A DNA stretch of 64,000 bases from Bacillus sp. SORGH_AS_0510 (GCF_030818775.1 NZ_JAUTAU010000001.1:4468001-4532000); one strand, 5' to 3'. Numbered from the stretch's first letter, positions 15,143-25,012 are shown. Numbers and translations: made by a program. Notes: generated by a model from the letters alone, not told the origin.

Positions 15143-17695
15143 TCATGACTGGCCACTTCTTTTCACACGAATGGTTTTAATTTCTTTTGGCCGAAAAGCA
15201 ATTGTTATTTCTTGTCCTGCTGTTAGTGTTGCCTTGCACTCTCCGATAAAATTCACTTCAGAAAGGGTCTCTGGCAAAAATCCAAATCTCAATTCCGTCG
15301 TTTGGTCTTGGGTGGTCGGATTGAATAGTCGAATATCAAATGTATCTTTTTCTTTCATTATATAGGAAGAAAATACAATTATTGGTGATGTTTGAACAAA
15401 TAATTTCTGCTCTTTCTTCTTCTGATACGATTGTTGGCATAAAACTGGTTGGCGCAGCAGCGCCTTATGATTTAACGAATGCTGTTCTTCTCCCAAAACT
15501 AATCCATATTCGAACTCATATGTTCCTTGACATTGGGCACCAGGTGTCTTAAATCCAGGACCAGCACCGTTTCCACGGGTACGAAGGTCCCTCCTCGACA
15601 ACCATCCGATTCCACGGATCATGGTTAAAAATGCCATATCAAATCCATTAAACTTTTCAACCTCATATTCTTGCAAGCCACGATGTACCAGTTGATGTTC
15701 ATTAGCTATAACAGATGAATAGGTTGGATATTGATTCATGACAGCCTCTTTATTTTTTGGCACATCCAACTGCTTCTCACGGAGTGTTTCTCGTCTAATT
15801 AAGTCAAAAGCAGTATCTGCATAACTAAAGGATGCTTCTGAAACAGAAAAACCTACACGAAGTTTTTGGTCTTTAGCCTCATTTTTTACCTTTGTTTTGA
15901 AATAAACCAATCGATTCCCCTTATATAAAGTCACCCTTGTAGTTAGCTTATTCACCACATATTGATCACTTGGGCCCGTCCTCTCCTCATTTAAGGATAG
16001 AGGAAGTCTTAAATTATAATGTAGGATAAAAGATTGGTACGTCTTACCCTTTATTAGTTCACTCACCCCGGTAATAACCGCTTCGCTAATAACATCATGA
16101 ATAGGTGGGGAATAATTATAGGAATCTCCAGCGTCTAAAGAAGAGATGAACTGATGTTGATTTTCATAAACCTTGTTCTTTAAACGGTCTGTTATTTGTA
16201 GACCTTTTTCTGTCCAACGAATTCGATAAAACTCGTTTTCAATAACTTCCTCACAGATACCTATCGTCGGTTCTGATCTCATTTCAACCCGTTCTATTCT
16301 TAACGCTTTGATTTCAGCACCTTCAAAAGGCATCGTGAACGATATATCATAGATTACATACTCTGCATAATGAGGTTCAGCAAGAATATGACGCAAGAAT
16401 TCTTCTCGTTGTTCCCTTTTCACTACATCAAACAGGATCTCTTTATCTTGATCAAACAATTTTATTGCTCCGAGATCTTGTTCAACTGGAATCCTAATTG
16501 TGCCTCTAACTGGATATTCAGCGATAATGGGCGTATTATTTACTAAATATAAAGTTGAATTATCAACTGTATTGTTCAAAAACTCAAAAGGGAATAACAT
16601 ATTCAAATTGTCACAAGAAAATTGGTGGATCGAGCTTAAGACTTTTTGGGTTCTTGTTTCCATTTCCTTATGCACTTCATCGACACTACAACCACAAATA
16701 CTGTCATGTGGCTGGTTTTGCAGAATCAATTTCCACACGTATTCTATGAATTCTGCTGAGTTCGATTGACCATTCGTCCAAACATTAAGTGCCTCCATTA
16801 CACCAATGGCTTGATCTTCGCACTTTTGATTTTGCTCCTTTAGATAAGACCTCGTTGAGTACACTCCGGGCAAGATAAAAATCTTAGAGGGGTCACGTTG
16901 CTCCCCAGTTATTATCCGCTCAGGTACATCCCCTTTAAAAGTACAAATAAATTCCGACATTAACGTTTGCTTGAAACTAATACTAGGGAAACTTTTCTCT
17001 AACTGATTAATTTTGCTTTTGATATCCGCACCAGTAAAAGTGTGGTCAGCACCGTTCATGATCAATGTCTTGCCATAGCTTAAATAGGGATCATTACTTT
17101 CAAGATACTTCTTTGTTTCCTCCATGTATGTCTCGTGCTTCAAAAAGGTTTGATAGTACCCTTCGAATAGAGGGAGAACAAAGGTAAAAACTTTACTACC
17201 ATCTGAACCTTCCCAGTTATTTTCGAATCGATCGGAAACAGCACCGCGAAAAATTAGCGCATGATCGATCTCATATCCCCGTAATATTTGTGGCATTTGG
17301 CTAATATGTCCAAAAGTATCTGGCAAATAACCAATATTATAGGATGAACCATATGATTTTGCTTTATTGATCCCTATCTCTAGGTTTTTAATGATCGATT
17401 CACCAGAGACAAGAAACTCATCTGCAAGCAAATACCAAGGACCAACTTCAATTTTCCCCTCTTGAATGAGTGACCGAAAACGCTCAAACTCTTCTTGACT
17501 GACAATCTCTTGATAATCATCAAGCACAATCGTCTGCCCATCAAGGAAAAAGCTTTCTAGAGTTCCATTTTCTATTAATTCTTGGACATAGCGCAGTCCG
17601 TTTCGAAGTTTATAACGAAATTCTTCAAATGTCTCATACCACTCTCGGTCCCAATGAGTATGATTTAAAATATATACTTCCTTCGTCTGATTCAT
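15143..17695 (-). CDS. GH38 alpha-mannosidase
   Basis: 850 residues. The N-terminal catalytic domain begins VYILNHTHWDREWYETFEEF with the His/Asp zinc ligands; GYLPDTFGHISQMPQIL holds the catalytic Asp, and QNQPHDSICGCS another zinc His. The C-terminal beta domains (residues ~400-845) have the normal GH38 order. There is no signal peptide, so the enzyme is cytosolic and acts on imported mannosides (MngB-like). The ATG overlaps the stop of the upstream FAD oxidoreductase by one base, with GGAGGAGAAGTA as ribosome site, indicating tight coupling. Confidence 0.93.
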   Translation of the reverse strand: MNQTKEVYILNHTHWDREWYETFEEFRYKLRNGLRYVQELIENGTLESFFLDGQTIVLDDYQEIVSQEEFERFRSLIQEGKIEVGPWYLLADEFLVSGESIIKNLEIGINKAKSYGSSYNIGYLPDTFGHISQMPQILRGYEIDHALIFRGAVSDRFENNWEGSDGSKVFTFVLPLFEGYYQTFLKHETYMEETKKYLESNDPYLSYGKTLIMNGADHTFTGADIKSKINQLEKSFPSISFKQTLMSEFICTFKGDVPERIITGEQRDPSKIFILPGVYSTRSYLKEQNQKCEDQAIGVMEALNVWTNGQSNSAEFIEYVWKLILQNQPHDSICGCSVDEVHKEMETRTQKVLSSIHQFSCDNLNMLFPFEFLNNTVDNSTLYLVNNTPIIAEYPVRGTIRIPVEQDLGAIKLFDQDKEILFDVVKREQREEFLRHILAEPHYAEYVIYDISFTMPFEGAEIKALRIERVEMRSEPTIGICEEVIENEFYRIRWTEKGLQITDRLKNKVYENQHQFISSLDAGDSYNYSPPIHDVISEAVITGVSELIKGKTYQSFILHYNLRLPLSLNEERTGPSDQYVVNKLTTRVTLYKGNRLVYFKTKVKNEAKDQKLRVGFSVSEASFSYADTAFDLIRRETLREKQLDVPKNKEAVMNQYPTYSSVIANEHQLVHRGLQEYEVEKFNGFDMAFLTMIRGIGWLSRRDLRTRGNGAGPGFKTPGAQCQGTYEFEYGLVLGEEQHSLNHKALLRQPVLCQQSYQKKKEQKLFVQTSPIIVFSSYIMKEKDTFDIRLFNPTTQDQTTELRFGFLPETLSEVNFIGECKATLTAGQEITIAFRPKEIKTIRVKRSGQS

Positions 17696-19050
17696 TACTT
17701 CTCCTCCACTAAACCGAGCTGTCTCTTTATCTCACTGCCATCTATTTGATTCAGATCAATTGAATTCTTTACTGAATAAGCACAGGCAAGTCCTGCTGCC
17801 TGACCTATGTCTCTAACCGTTGGCTGAATCCTTAGTGATGCCTGCATAAGGAAGGTACTAGAAATATGCCTACCTACAACAATTAAATTAGCAATCTCAT
17901 TTGTAATGAGAGAACGATACGGAATCTCGTAATATTCTCCCCTCGAGTATTTCGGCTTTTCTATTGTTTCCTTTGTTACACTATGAACATCAATATACCA
18001 ATCTCCCCGGGCAATTCCGTCCAGAAACCTAGCACGATTGAGATAATCTCTCTCGGTGAGGATGTATTGACCAATAATTCGATAAGATTCTCGAATTCCG
18101 AGCTGTGTAGCCTCTTTTAACAAAAAGGCTTTTTCAAACCCTGGGATATATTTTGGCAGGAAGTGTACTAGCCTCCGAATCATTGCACGCCCTTTGGTTA
18201 CTGCCTCAGAGCGAAGTTTGGGATCCGTTGTTTGAAAGACGCCCGGGATATGTGGGCAATTAAAGGACATCACGGTTGGTTTCCCTGGCTGTGTAAAGGC
18301 TTGAAAATAACGTAGATCCTCTTCCACTAAATCTCCATTGGTTAAGCCCTTTTGAAAAAATGGCTCAAGTACATGACCTTTTCCAGGAACCATGGCTATC
18401 TCAAAAAATTCAGGGTTATCGATTTTACAGAAAGTTTCATTTTGTGAAAGAATGAACTTCCTTAGTGCTGGAACATCAATCCCCCCCATCTCAAAACGGA
18501 AAGAGATTTGCTGGTTCTGTCCATTTTCATTTCCAGAAACGACCGGTACACCTGCAGAGCGTGATAACACGGCATCTGCAGTAGCATCGATAAATGTCTT
18601 TCCCTTAATCGCAGATAAGCCGTTACAAGTATTTACAACAATATAAGTTATTTTCCCGTCTTCCATTAGACAATCAATATAATTTGCGTCATAAAGAATC
18701 TTTCCATCTCGTTCGATAATCAATTGTTCTAGTACGTAGCTTAATGCTTCAACATTAAACCAACTGCAGGTCGTTGTTCCATCATCTGTTTGAATGTTTT
18801 CCTGCTGAAGTCGCTCAATAATTAAACGGTTAACACCGTTTGCTTTTACATACGTTGGCATCATCGGCGAAACAAGTGAATTCGTCTGAGTACCACCTAG
18901 GCTGATTGTCTTCTCTACGACCAGTGTCGTCATTTCTTCTTCCAATGCAGTGATCGCGGCAGCGGCTCCCGCCGTCCCACCGCCAACCACCACACAGTCC
19001 ATCTCATATAGAATAGGAACTTTTCTCCCGAAAAAAGTGACCGTATTCAC
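17695..19050 (-). CDS. FAD-dependent oxidoreductase (FAD_oxidored family)
   Basis: About 451 residues. MDCVVVGGGTAGAAAAITALEE is the FAD Rossmann motif; SLGGTQTNSLVSPMMPTY and the C-terminal NLIVVGRHISSTFLMQASLRIQPTVRDIGQAAG-type segment are typical of the FAD-dependent family often found in carbohydrate clusters. Start chosen at GTG 19050, 6-8 bases after AAGGGGTG; GTG 19059 sits on the ribosome site itself. Coupled by one-base overlap to GH38. An oxidation of a sugar hydroxyl before or after glycosidic cleavage is an attractive but untested idea. Confidence 0.85.
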   Translation of the reverse strand: MNTVTFFGRKVPILYEMDCVVVGGGTAGAAAAITALEEEMTTLVVEKTISLGGTQTNSLVSPMMPTYVKANGVNRLIIERLQQENIQTDDGTTTCSWFNVEALSYVLEQLIIERDGKILYDANYIDCLMEDGKITYIVVNTCNGLSAIKGKTFIDATADAVLSRSAGVPVVSGNENGQNQQISFRFEMGGIDVPALRKFILSQNETFCKIDNPEFFEIAMVPGKGHVLEPFFQKGLTNGDLVEEDLRYFQAFTQPGKPTVMSFNCPHIPGVFQTTDPKLRSEAVTKGRAMIRRLVHFLPKYIPGFEKAFLLKEATQLGIRESYRIIGQYILTERDYLNRARFLDGIARGDWYIDVHSVTKETIEKPKYSRGEYYEIPYRSLITNEIANLIVVGRHISSTFLMQASLRIQPTVRDIGQAAGLACAYSVKNSIDLNQIDGSEIKRQLGLVEEK

Positions 19051-19074
19051 TCCATTCACCCCTTTTTCATATGG

Positions 19075-19899
19075 TTATCCCTTCACCGCTCCATCGGTTG
19101 CTCCAGAAATGAAATATTTTTGCAGCCATATGAAAATAAGCAAGGTAGGAATAGTTGTTAAAATAGAAGCAGCACTAATTAATTTTAAGTTCGATCCATC
19201 AAAATTTTGCGAAAGCTGTGCTAAACCGATTGAGAGTGTATACATGCTGCTTTCAGTAGAGTTTATTAATGGCCATAAATAATCTCCCCATGTTCCCATA
19301 AAGGTAAAGATGGCTAGTGTCACTAGTGTCGGTTTGACCAAAGGCAGGGCAACCTTATACCAAACCTTAAACTTATTGGCTCCATCTAAATAAGCAGATT
19401 CTTCAAGCTCCTTTGGTATTCTTAAGTAAGCCTGGCGCATCAAGAAGATACCAAAAGCCGTTGATACCTGCAGGACTACTAGACCAAGGTGTGTGTTACG
19501 TAAACCAAACTGATCCGCAAGTTGGAAAAGTGGGGCCATATATAGTTGAAAAGGAACCATCATCGTCGAAATAATTAATGCTAAGACGACACTACGTCCT
19601 CTAAAATCCATTCTCGCCAAAGGATAGGCCGCCAGACTACAAAACAGTAGGTTTAATGGTATAGCGATTCCAGTAACAATAGCCGTGTTCAAAAAATAAG
19701 TCGCAAATTTTGCCTTTTCAAAAGAAACAACAAAGTTCTCTAGTGTTGGTTCTTTTGGTAAAACAGACCCATAAATCCCCTCACTAGGAGACTTTAAAGC
19801 CATAAATAAAGTAATAAGAAATGGTCCTACTGTTAATACCGTGATGAAGAGCATCAGGGCGTAGAGCCATACCTTTTGAATCGTTTTTCTTTTGTTCAT
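19075..19899 (-). CDS. carbohydrate ABC transporter permease, MalG type
   Basis: About 274 residues, six membrane helices. The EAA loop is read as ELEESAYLDGANKFKVWYKVALPLVKP, and it ends in the usual YFISGATDGAVKG tail of MalG-like permeases. ATG 19899 is preferred over the frame opening at 19935, which overlaps the upstream permease and lacks a ribosome site. It pairs with the MalF-type permease at 19919-20857. No ATPase gene is in the operon, so a shared MsmX/UgpC-type ATPase elsewhere is expected. Confidence 0.92.
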   Translation of the reverse strand: MNKRKTIQKVWLYALMLFITVLTVGPFLITLFMALKSPSEGIYGSVLPKEPTLENFVVSFEKAKFATYFLNTAIVTGIAIPLNLLFCSLAAYPLARMDFRGRSVVLALIISTMMVPFQLYMAPLFQLADQFGLRNTHLGLVVLQVSTAFGIFLMRQAYLRIPKELEESAYLDGANKFKVWYKVALPLVKPTLVTLAIFTFMGTWGDYLWPLINSTESSMYTLSIGLAQLSQNFDGSNLKLISAASILTTIPTLLIFIWLQKYFISGATDGAVKG

Positions 19900-19918
19900 T
19901 TTCCGCTCTTCCCCTCTC

Positions 19919-20857
19919 CTATGCTCTAAGGTCATCTTCCCGTTTACTAGTTAACTTCATTTGTAATAGAGAAGCAGCAATAGCTAAAAGTAATAATACT
20001 AAACCTGCAGCTGAAGCCACACTCACGTCTAGACTCATAAACTTTTGATAGATATACATCACCAGCGTAGTAGTTGCTCCAGATGGCCCGCCACCTGTAG
20101 TAAGGGCTATTTCTTCAAACACCTTCATCCCAGCAATAATCGTCATTACCGATACCAGTGTTACAGATGGAATTAACATAGGAACCGTTATTCTTCTAAA
20201 TTGTTGAATAACAGAAGCCCCATCAATACTAGCAGACTCATAAACATCCTTTGGAATGGACTGAAGACCAGCCAAATAAATAATCATATAGTACCCGAGA
20301 CCCTTCCATACTGTAATCGCTGCTACGGCAATCAGTGCAGTAGAGGATTGAACAAGCAGGTTTGTAGGAGAATCGAAAATCCCTAATTTCACCATCAATG
20401 TAGAAATAATACTATCTTGTGAATAAAGCATTTTCCACATTAATGCCGCTACTACCATCGGAGTAATAACCGGGAGATAGTAGAGGACCCTAAAAGTACT
20501 AACTCCTTTAATCTTTTGATTAACTATGACTGCTAAAATCATTGGTAAAAAGACATTTAGCGGGAGAACAATCACTAAAAATAGCAATGTATTCATTAAT
20601 GCTGTCCAAAAATGTTGATCTTCAAATATCTCTTTAAAATTAGCGAATCCAACAAATTCACCTGTATCCGCAATGATTTTATAGTCCAAGAAACTCCATT
20701 TAAAGGCTTCTAAAATTGGAATAACAAGAAAGATACCCAAAATTAAAATAGATGGGAGTAAAAACAGCCAAGGAGTGACATTCTTCATACTCCCATTTCG
20801 CTTGTTTCGGACAACTTTTGTTTTTGTATTCGATACGACAACCGGTTCCTTGTTCAT
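19919..20857 (-). CDS. carbohydrate ABC transporter permease, MalF type
   Basis: 312 residues with a cytosolic N-terminal tail (~25 residues) and six membrane helices. The EAA loop reads YESASIDGASVIQQFRRITVPML, and LTTGGGPSGATTTLVMYIYQ is the conserved late loop. It is the second gene of the operon after the binding protein. It forms the heterodimeric channel with the MalG-type permease for an oligosaccharide, probably mannose-containing given GH38 downstream. Confidence 0.92.
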   Translation of the reverse strand: MNKEPVVVSNTKTKVVRNKRNGSMKNVTPWLFLLPSILILGIFLVIPILEAFKWSFLDYKIIADTGEFVGFANFKEIFEDQHFWTALMNTLLFLVIVLPLNVFLPMILAVIVNQKIKGVSTFRVLYYLPVITPMVVAALMWKMLYSQDSIISTLMVKLGIFDSPTNLLVQSSTALIAVAAITVWKGLGYYMIIYLAGLQSIPKDVYESASIDGASVIQQFRRITVPMLIPSVTLVSVMTIIAGMKVFEEIALTTGGGPSGATTTLVMYIYQKFMSLDVSVASAAGLVLLLLAIAASLLQMKLTSKREDDLRA

Positions 20858-20924
20858 ATTTAAACTCCCTTTCTAAAAAGTAGAGACTAGCCTTTTGGTA
20901 AAAAAGCTAGCCCCTTTTCATTCG

Positions 20925-22259
20925 TTAGAATGTTACCTTTTCACCTGTTTTTTCAAATGCTTTGTTCCATTCTGAAGCAAGTTGCTTCAATGCTTCCTTA
21001 GGCGAAAGTTTACCTTGTAGATTTTTAACAAAGATATCCTTTGTTGCTGCACGAAGATCTGCACTATTTTCTGTTGGTGGTATTAATACCTTCGCACGCA
21101 GAAGTGACTTAGATGCTTCTAACATACCAAGAGCCTTAGGTGAATCGCCAGGGTTTTTAAAGTAATCATCTTCTAAAGATTCTTTTGTGGAAGGTAATAC
21201 TGTACCAGCCGTTTTCGCAAATTCTAATTGGTTTTTAGGATTTGAAACGAATTCAGCCAGGGCAACTGCTGCTTCTTTATTTTGCGTTTTACTTGGTACA
21301 GCAAAGTTCATCACGGCAACGTTTACTGGAGCATCAGCTGCATTTAATGGCTGACCTGCTTTGGATGCCTTGAATACATCAGGAGCACCTGACTCAACTG
21401 GTCCAAGGAACGTTACACCGCCTTCTAGGAAAGAAAGGTTTCCTGCCATATAGAGCTCCTGTCCTGTTTTAATAGATCCTTCCGCTGTTTCTTGCGGAAT
21501 TAATCCTTCTTTATACATTTTTTGTGTTACTGTGAAGAATTCAAGAACTGCATCATTATATTCGAATGTTGCTTTTCCGTCCTTTACAATTGGCTTGCCA
21601 TTTGCCAAGGAAACCATTTTCTCCATGATTGCATTTCCATCATTAATAACTGGGAAGTAGGATGGTTTTCCTGTTGCTTCTGTTACCTTTTTAGCAGTTT
21701 CATAGATTCCTTTTGTGTCTGTTGGTAGTTCGGTTACGCCTGCTTTTGTAAAGTGAGCGCTATTATACCAAGAAACAGTCGTAGTGAGATACCATGGCAG
21801 AGCGTATAACTTATCTTGGTAAATACCGGATTTATATGGACCTTCTACAAATGATTTTTTGACTTCATCACTAACTTCGTTTGTTAAATCTAGTAACCCG
21901 CCTTGTGCGGCGATGTTAGACATATAGTGTGGATTTAAATTCACTACGTCAGGAACATCTTTTCCAGTAAGTGAAGTTAATACCTTCTGCTCCATTTCAT
22001 TCTGTGGAACATCTTCAATTACTACATCTAATTTAGGGTGTTGGGATTCAAACTCTTTCTCGATGTTTTTGAAATATGTATCAAACGGTTCTCCAGCCAA
22101 AGATGCTGTCCAAAGTGTAACCTTACCTGTAAGTTCATTTGACTTGGCTGATTTTTTTTCTTTTGTGCTGCTTGTTTCATTATTACTGCAAGCCATCAAA
22201 CCGACGGAAAGTGCAGCGACTAACGAGCCTACAACAATCTTGTTTGTACGTTTCTTCAT
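20925..22259 (-). CDS. ABC transporter sugar-binding lipoprotein (family 1)
   Basis: 444 residues. The signal ends in a lipobox (SVGLMAC), so the mature protein is tethered to the outer face of the membrane. The body (VTLWTASLAGEPFDTYFKNIEKEFE, VVNLNPHYMSNIAAQGGLLDLT, NPKNQLEFAKTAGTVLPSTK) is a typical COG1653 oligosaccharide-binding protein. AAGGGGGAAAAGAG precedes the ATG. First gene of the glycan operon, with a cre-like box 24-37 bases upstream of its start. Confidence 0.92.
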   Translation of the reverse strand: MKKRTNKIVVGSLVAALSVGLMACSNNETSSTKEKKSAKSNELTGKVTLWTASLAGEPFDTYFKNIEKEFESQHPKLDVVIEDVPQNEMEQKVLTSLTGKDVPDVVNLNPHYMSNIAAQGGLLDLTNEVSDEVKKSFVEGPYKSGIYQDKLYALPWYLTTTVSWYNSAHFTKAGVTELPTDTKGIYETAKKVTEATGKPSYFPVINDGNAIMEKMVSLANGKPIVKDGKATFEYNDAVLEFFTVTQKMYKEGLIPQETAEGSIKTGQELYMAGNLSFLEGGVTFLGPVESGAPDVFKASKAGQPLNAADAPVNVAVMNFAVPSKTQNKEAAVALAEFVSNPKNQLEFAKTAGTVLPSTKESLEDDYFKNPGDSPKALGMLEASKSLLRAKVLIPPTENSADLRAATKDIFVKNLQGKLSPKEALKQLASEWNKAFEKTGEKVTF

Positions 22260-22282
22260 CTCTTTTCCCCCTTGGAAATAAT

Positions 22283-22296
22283 AGAAAGCGTTTTCT
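22283..22296. promoter_or_regulatory. cre-like box upstream of glycan operon
   Basis: AGAAAGCGTTTTCT is a perfect palindrome matching the CcpA cre consensus except for the outer T/A pair. Position close to the start codon suggests repression by blocking transcription. Confidence 0.65.
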
Positions 22297-22409
22297 TAAT
22301 ACGATTATAAGCCCGCAAGAAAAATATAGCAATCTATTTTTAAAATTATTTTAGTTTTTAATTTATTTTTGAAAATTAATTTCATTTTTGTTTTTTCTTA
22401 CATTATTTC

Positions 22410-22592
22410 GGCTCTGTTAAACTTGCCTGTTGATTTCCGCTCCAGGCACTTCGCTTTCCGTGGGTGTTTCGGCGAGCCTCCTCGACGCAAGCGTCTGCGG
22501 GGTCTCCCCTGAACCATACTCCCACAGGAGTCTTCGTGCCTTCCGCTCCAATCAACAGGATGTATAAATCAACACTGTTCTTTAAAACAGCC
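22410..22592 (+). mobile_element. MITE-like element, copy 2, with 8-bp target duplication
   Basis: 183 bases, same orientation and strongly similar to 8178-8359 (GGCTCTGTTAAACTTGCC at the left, TTTAAAACAGCC at the right). ATTATTTC precedes and ATTATTTT follows it, a 7/8 target duplication of the same length as copy 1. The middle differs most (CTTCGCTTTCCGTGGG versus GAGCGGTTCGTGGG), consistent with separate insertions. It lies between the glycan operon promoter and the GHL10 gene terminator region. Confidence 0.88.
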
Positions 22593-22648
22593 ATTATTTT
22601 AAAAGAAAGACAGATTCCACCTCAATCTGCCTTTCCCATGCGATGATA

Positions 22649-25012
22649 CTATTGTTGGTGTTTCAACGAATAATTCACCCACATTTTGCTATCACGGATC
22701 TGTTTCTTAATTCTTTCCCCCACTTTCGCATCTATTTGATTCGATGCTAGAGCACGATCCACTTGTTCCACTACTTCATCAAAGACCTTAACACTTTCCG
22801 CAGGTTTTGCTTCTACCAATGCTCTAAGATTATTCACGGCCTGCTTGATAGCAATACCCTGATGCTGCTCCACTGCCCCTTTTGGAATATAAATATGGTT
22901 AAGTTGTTTCGTCATTTCCTTCAATTGGGCTACTGTTGCTTTAATCGGCTCTTCCCCTGGATTAATAGCTTTTTCTCTCCACGGACCTTTTCCTAAGGCA
23001 TCAATCGAAGGAGCACTAGCTTGACCGAAAGCAAACATATTGACACCACTTGTTCCATGTTTAGCTGAAATTACATCATTGACACTCGCCATTTCACTTA
23101 AATGATGATAGAACGAATAAATGCCTGTGTAATACATCGTTCCTTCCGGCATTAATTTTTTGCTAGCATTAACTGTACTTTGAATGCTGTTAAAGTCATG
23201 TCCATATGCCTGTGGAATGACACCGTCAAGATCATCCTTCCAGTCTTGGATTAACACGGCTTCAGCCCCAGGCTCCGGAGTGGCCGTTAACATAAACTTT
23301 TTATTAATTGCCTTTGTTTGAGTATGAAGCTCATCCACAAATCTATTTTCTTGTGCACGCAGCCAATCCTCCCAGCTCTTCCATTGCTCTGGTGTATTTG
23401 TTGGACTCAGTTCATACGGATCGACCCCAAATTGTTCATTATAAAGACTTCTAACTTTTTCACTGAAACCATAGCTCTGCTCGAACTTTTGATGAGGATA
23501 GCGCATGTAGTCGATATCTAATCCCTTAATATCATAATTTAATTGCATTTCTTTATAGATATCCAACATAAAGGTTTGTACCTCAGGATTAGCAATATCA
23601 AGCCAATAATAGTTGCTAGAAGAATCCGCTTGTGGTTTTCCGCTAGTATTTTGACGTTGCGTTGCCGCCCATTCTGGATACTTTTTAAACTGTGACGGTA
23701 ACCCAAGGCTACTATGACCGATCATAAATCCGTCTGTCCAGGCCTGAATCGTAAGCCCTCGTTTTTTACCTTCCATGATGTATGCTTTCAAGATGTCTTT
23801 CCCGTATGGTCCATAGTTTCCATTTTCAAATCTTGGATGCTGTGTCGGTAACCCATAGGATTCCATGGTTTTACTTGGATAAATGGTATAACCCCAGAAA
23901 GTAGTCTCTAGGTACACCGAGTTAAAACCCGCCTTCTCCATTCGATCCAATACCTGCTGTACCCCTTGTAGTGTTGTTTCTTCCGGACGATACCAAATCG
24001 CTCGTTGCTCTGCTACTTCTGAAGGAGTTGAATAATAATAGGCATCATACGCAAATTGCGTTGACTGCCGAACAAGATCAAGAGCTTTCTCTGGGTCATT
24101 TGCCTTTATTTGATCCGCTTCAGCAATTAACGCCTCTGCTTTTTGAATTGACTCATCCGCTTGATCCAATGGCACATCTAAGAATGCCTTTTTCGCATTT
24201 TCCATTGATGCTTTTGCTTGGTTGATGGCTTGAAGGCTTTGAAATTGAAAGCTATCCACGTCCTGGACAATCTCTACTACCCCATTTTCATTAAAGGAAA
24301 CTTTTGCACCAATTATGGAATTAGCTGAAATCCATTGGGAGGCCACACCATGTCCACTCACAACAAACCCATTTTTCGGAATCTTTGAATTCCCTCCGCC
24401 CAACTTTGTGACAAAGCCATTTTCTACGGTAATCTCATACCCATATGGATTGGTTTTAGTCGACTCACCAAAAGCCGGTGTATAGACAATCAGTTGATCT
24501 GGACCTCGATAACCATCAAATGGAGCACCTGCTGGATTCGATTCACGAGTGGGATCAACCGCTTGAGCTTGCTTTTGTTCACGCTTTTCTACAGGCTCCA
24601 ACAATTTAACGGTTTCTCCATCTTTCAACTGTTGTATAAATGCCCTAATGGCCTCCGTTGTCACACTACCCGTAGAGAGAACCAAACCGTTTTCCGGAAT
24701 GGCACTGTCACCATCTGTTTCCTTTGCTACACGGTATGTATTCAAGCCTGTCTTCTCAAGTACAACCTCGATACTCCCTTTTTGTGTCTCTGTATAGTAA
24801 CTAAAATTGTCATTAAAAAGGATGAGCTTGTTATTATTTGTTGTTTGATTAATCCCATTAATCACTATCTGATCACCTGACTGGTCTAGGACCGATAGAA
24901 CATTAACCGGTATGTTACTTTCTGCTGAAACATGCTTGCCTACTCCAATTGAAGAGAATACTAGACTTGATGCAAGGACAGACCCCGCCACTACTTTAAA
25001 CTTTTTACTCAT
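22649..25012 (-). CDS. secreted family-10-like glycosyl hydrolase (GHL10/YngK type)
   Basis: 787 residues. A signal peptide ends near KHVSAES. Residues ~30-300 hold repeat-like domains (FVVSGHGVASQWI, GLVLSTGSVTTEAIRAFI) and a helical linker. The GHL10 (DUF187) barrel follows from ~335: IWYRPEETTLQGVQQVLDRM, YGPYGKDILKAYIMEGKKRG, GLDIDYMRYPHQ, GVIPQAYGHDF. The C-terminal ~100 residues are helical. B. subtilis YngK is a relative. AAAAGGAGATGGGAAC precedes the ATG. A near-perfect cre box lies ~75 bases upstream, so it is probably co-regulated with the glycan operon. Confidence 0.87.
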   Translation of the reverse strand: MSKKFKVVAGSVLASSLVFSSIGVGKHVSAESNIPVNVLSVLDQSGDQIVINGINQTTNNNKLILFNDNFSYYTETQKGSIEVVLEKTGLNTYRVAKETDGDSAIPENGLVLSTGSVTTEAIRAFIQQLKDGETVKLLEPVEKREQKQAQAVDPTRESNPAGAPFDGYRGPDQLIVYTPAFGESTKTNPYGYEITVENGFVTKLGGGNSKIPKNGFVVSGHGVASQWISANSIIGAKVSFNENGVVEIVQDVDSFQFQSLQAINQAKASMENAKKAFLDVPLDQADESIQKAEALIAEADQIKANDPEKALDLVRQSTQFAYDAYYYSTPSEVAEQRAIWYRPEETTLQGVQQVLDRMEKAGFNSVYLETTFWGYTIYPSKTMESYGLPTQHPRFENGNYGPYGKDILKAYIMEGKKRGLTIQAWTDGFMIGHSSLGLPSQFKKYPEWAATQRQNTSGKPQADSSSNYYWLDIANPEVQTFMLDIYKEMQLNYDIKGLDIDYMRYPHQKFEQSYGFSEKVRSLYNEQFGVDPYELSPTNTPEQWKSWEDWLRAQENRFVDELHTQTKAINKKFMLTATPEPGAEAVLIQDWKDDLDGVIPQAYGHDFNSIQSTVNASKKLMPEGTMYYTGIYSFYHHLSEMASVNDVISAKHGTSGVNMFAFGQASAPSIDALGKGPWREKAINPGEEPIKATVAQLKEMTKQLNHIYIPKGAVEQHQGIAIKQAVNNLRALVEAKPAESVKVFDEVVEQVDRALASNQIDAKVGERIKKQIRDSKMWVNYSLKHQQ

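Noticed and set aside
8178..22592. The 14-kb segment between the two MITE copies as a composite transposon
   Set aside because: Each copy has its own different 8-bp target duplication and no transposase lies inside, so the copies inserted independently.
22403..22594. ORF of ~63 codons inside the MITE (and a similar one at 8185-8394)
   Set aside because: The reading frame follows from the element's inverted repeats; no ribosome site, and the two copies differ in frame-relevant positions.
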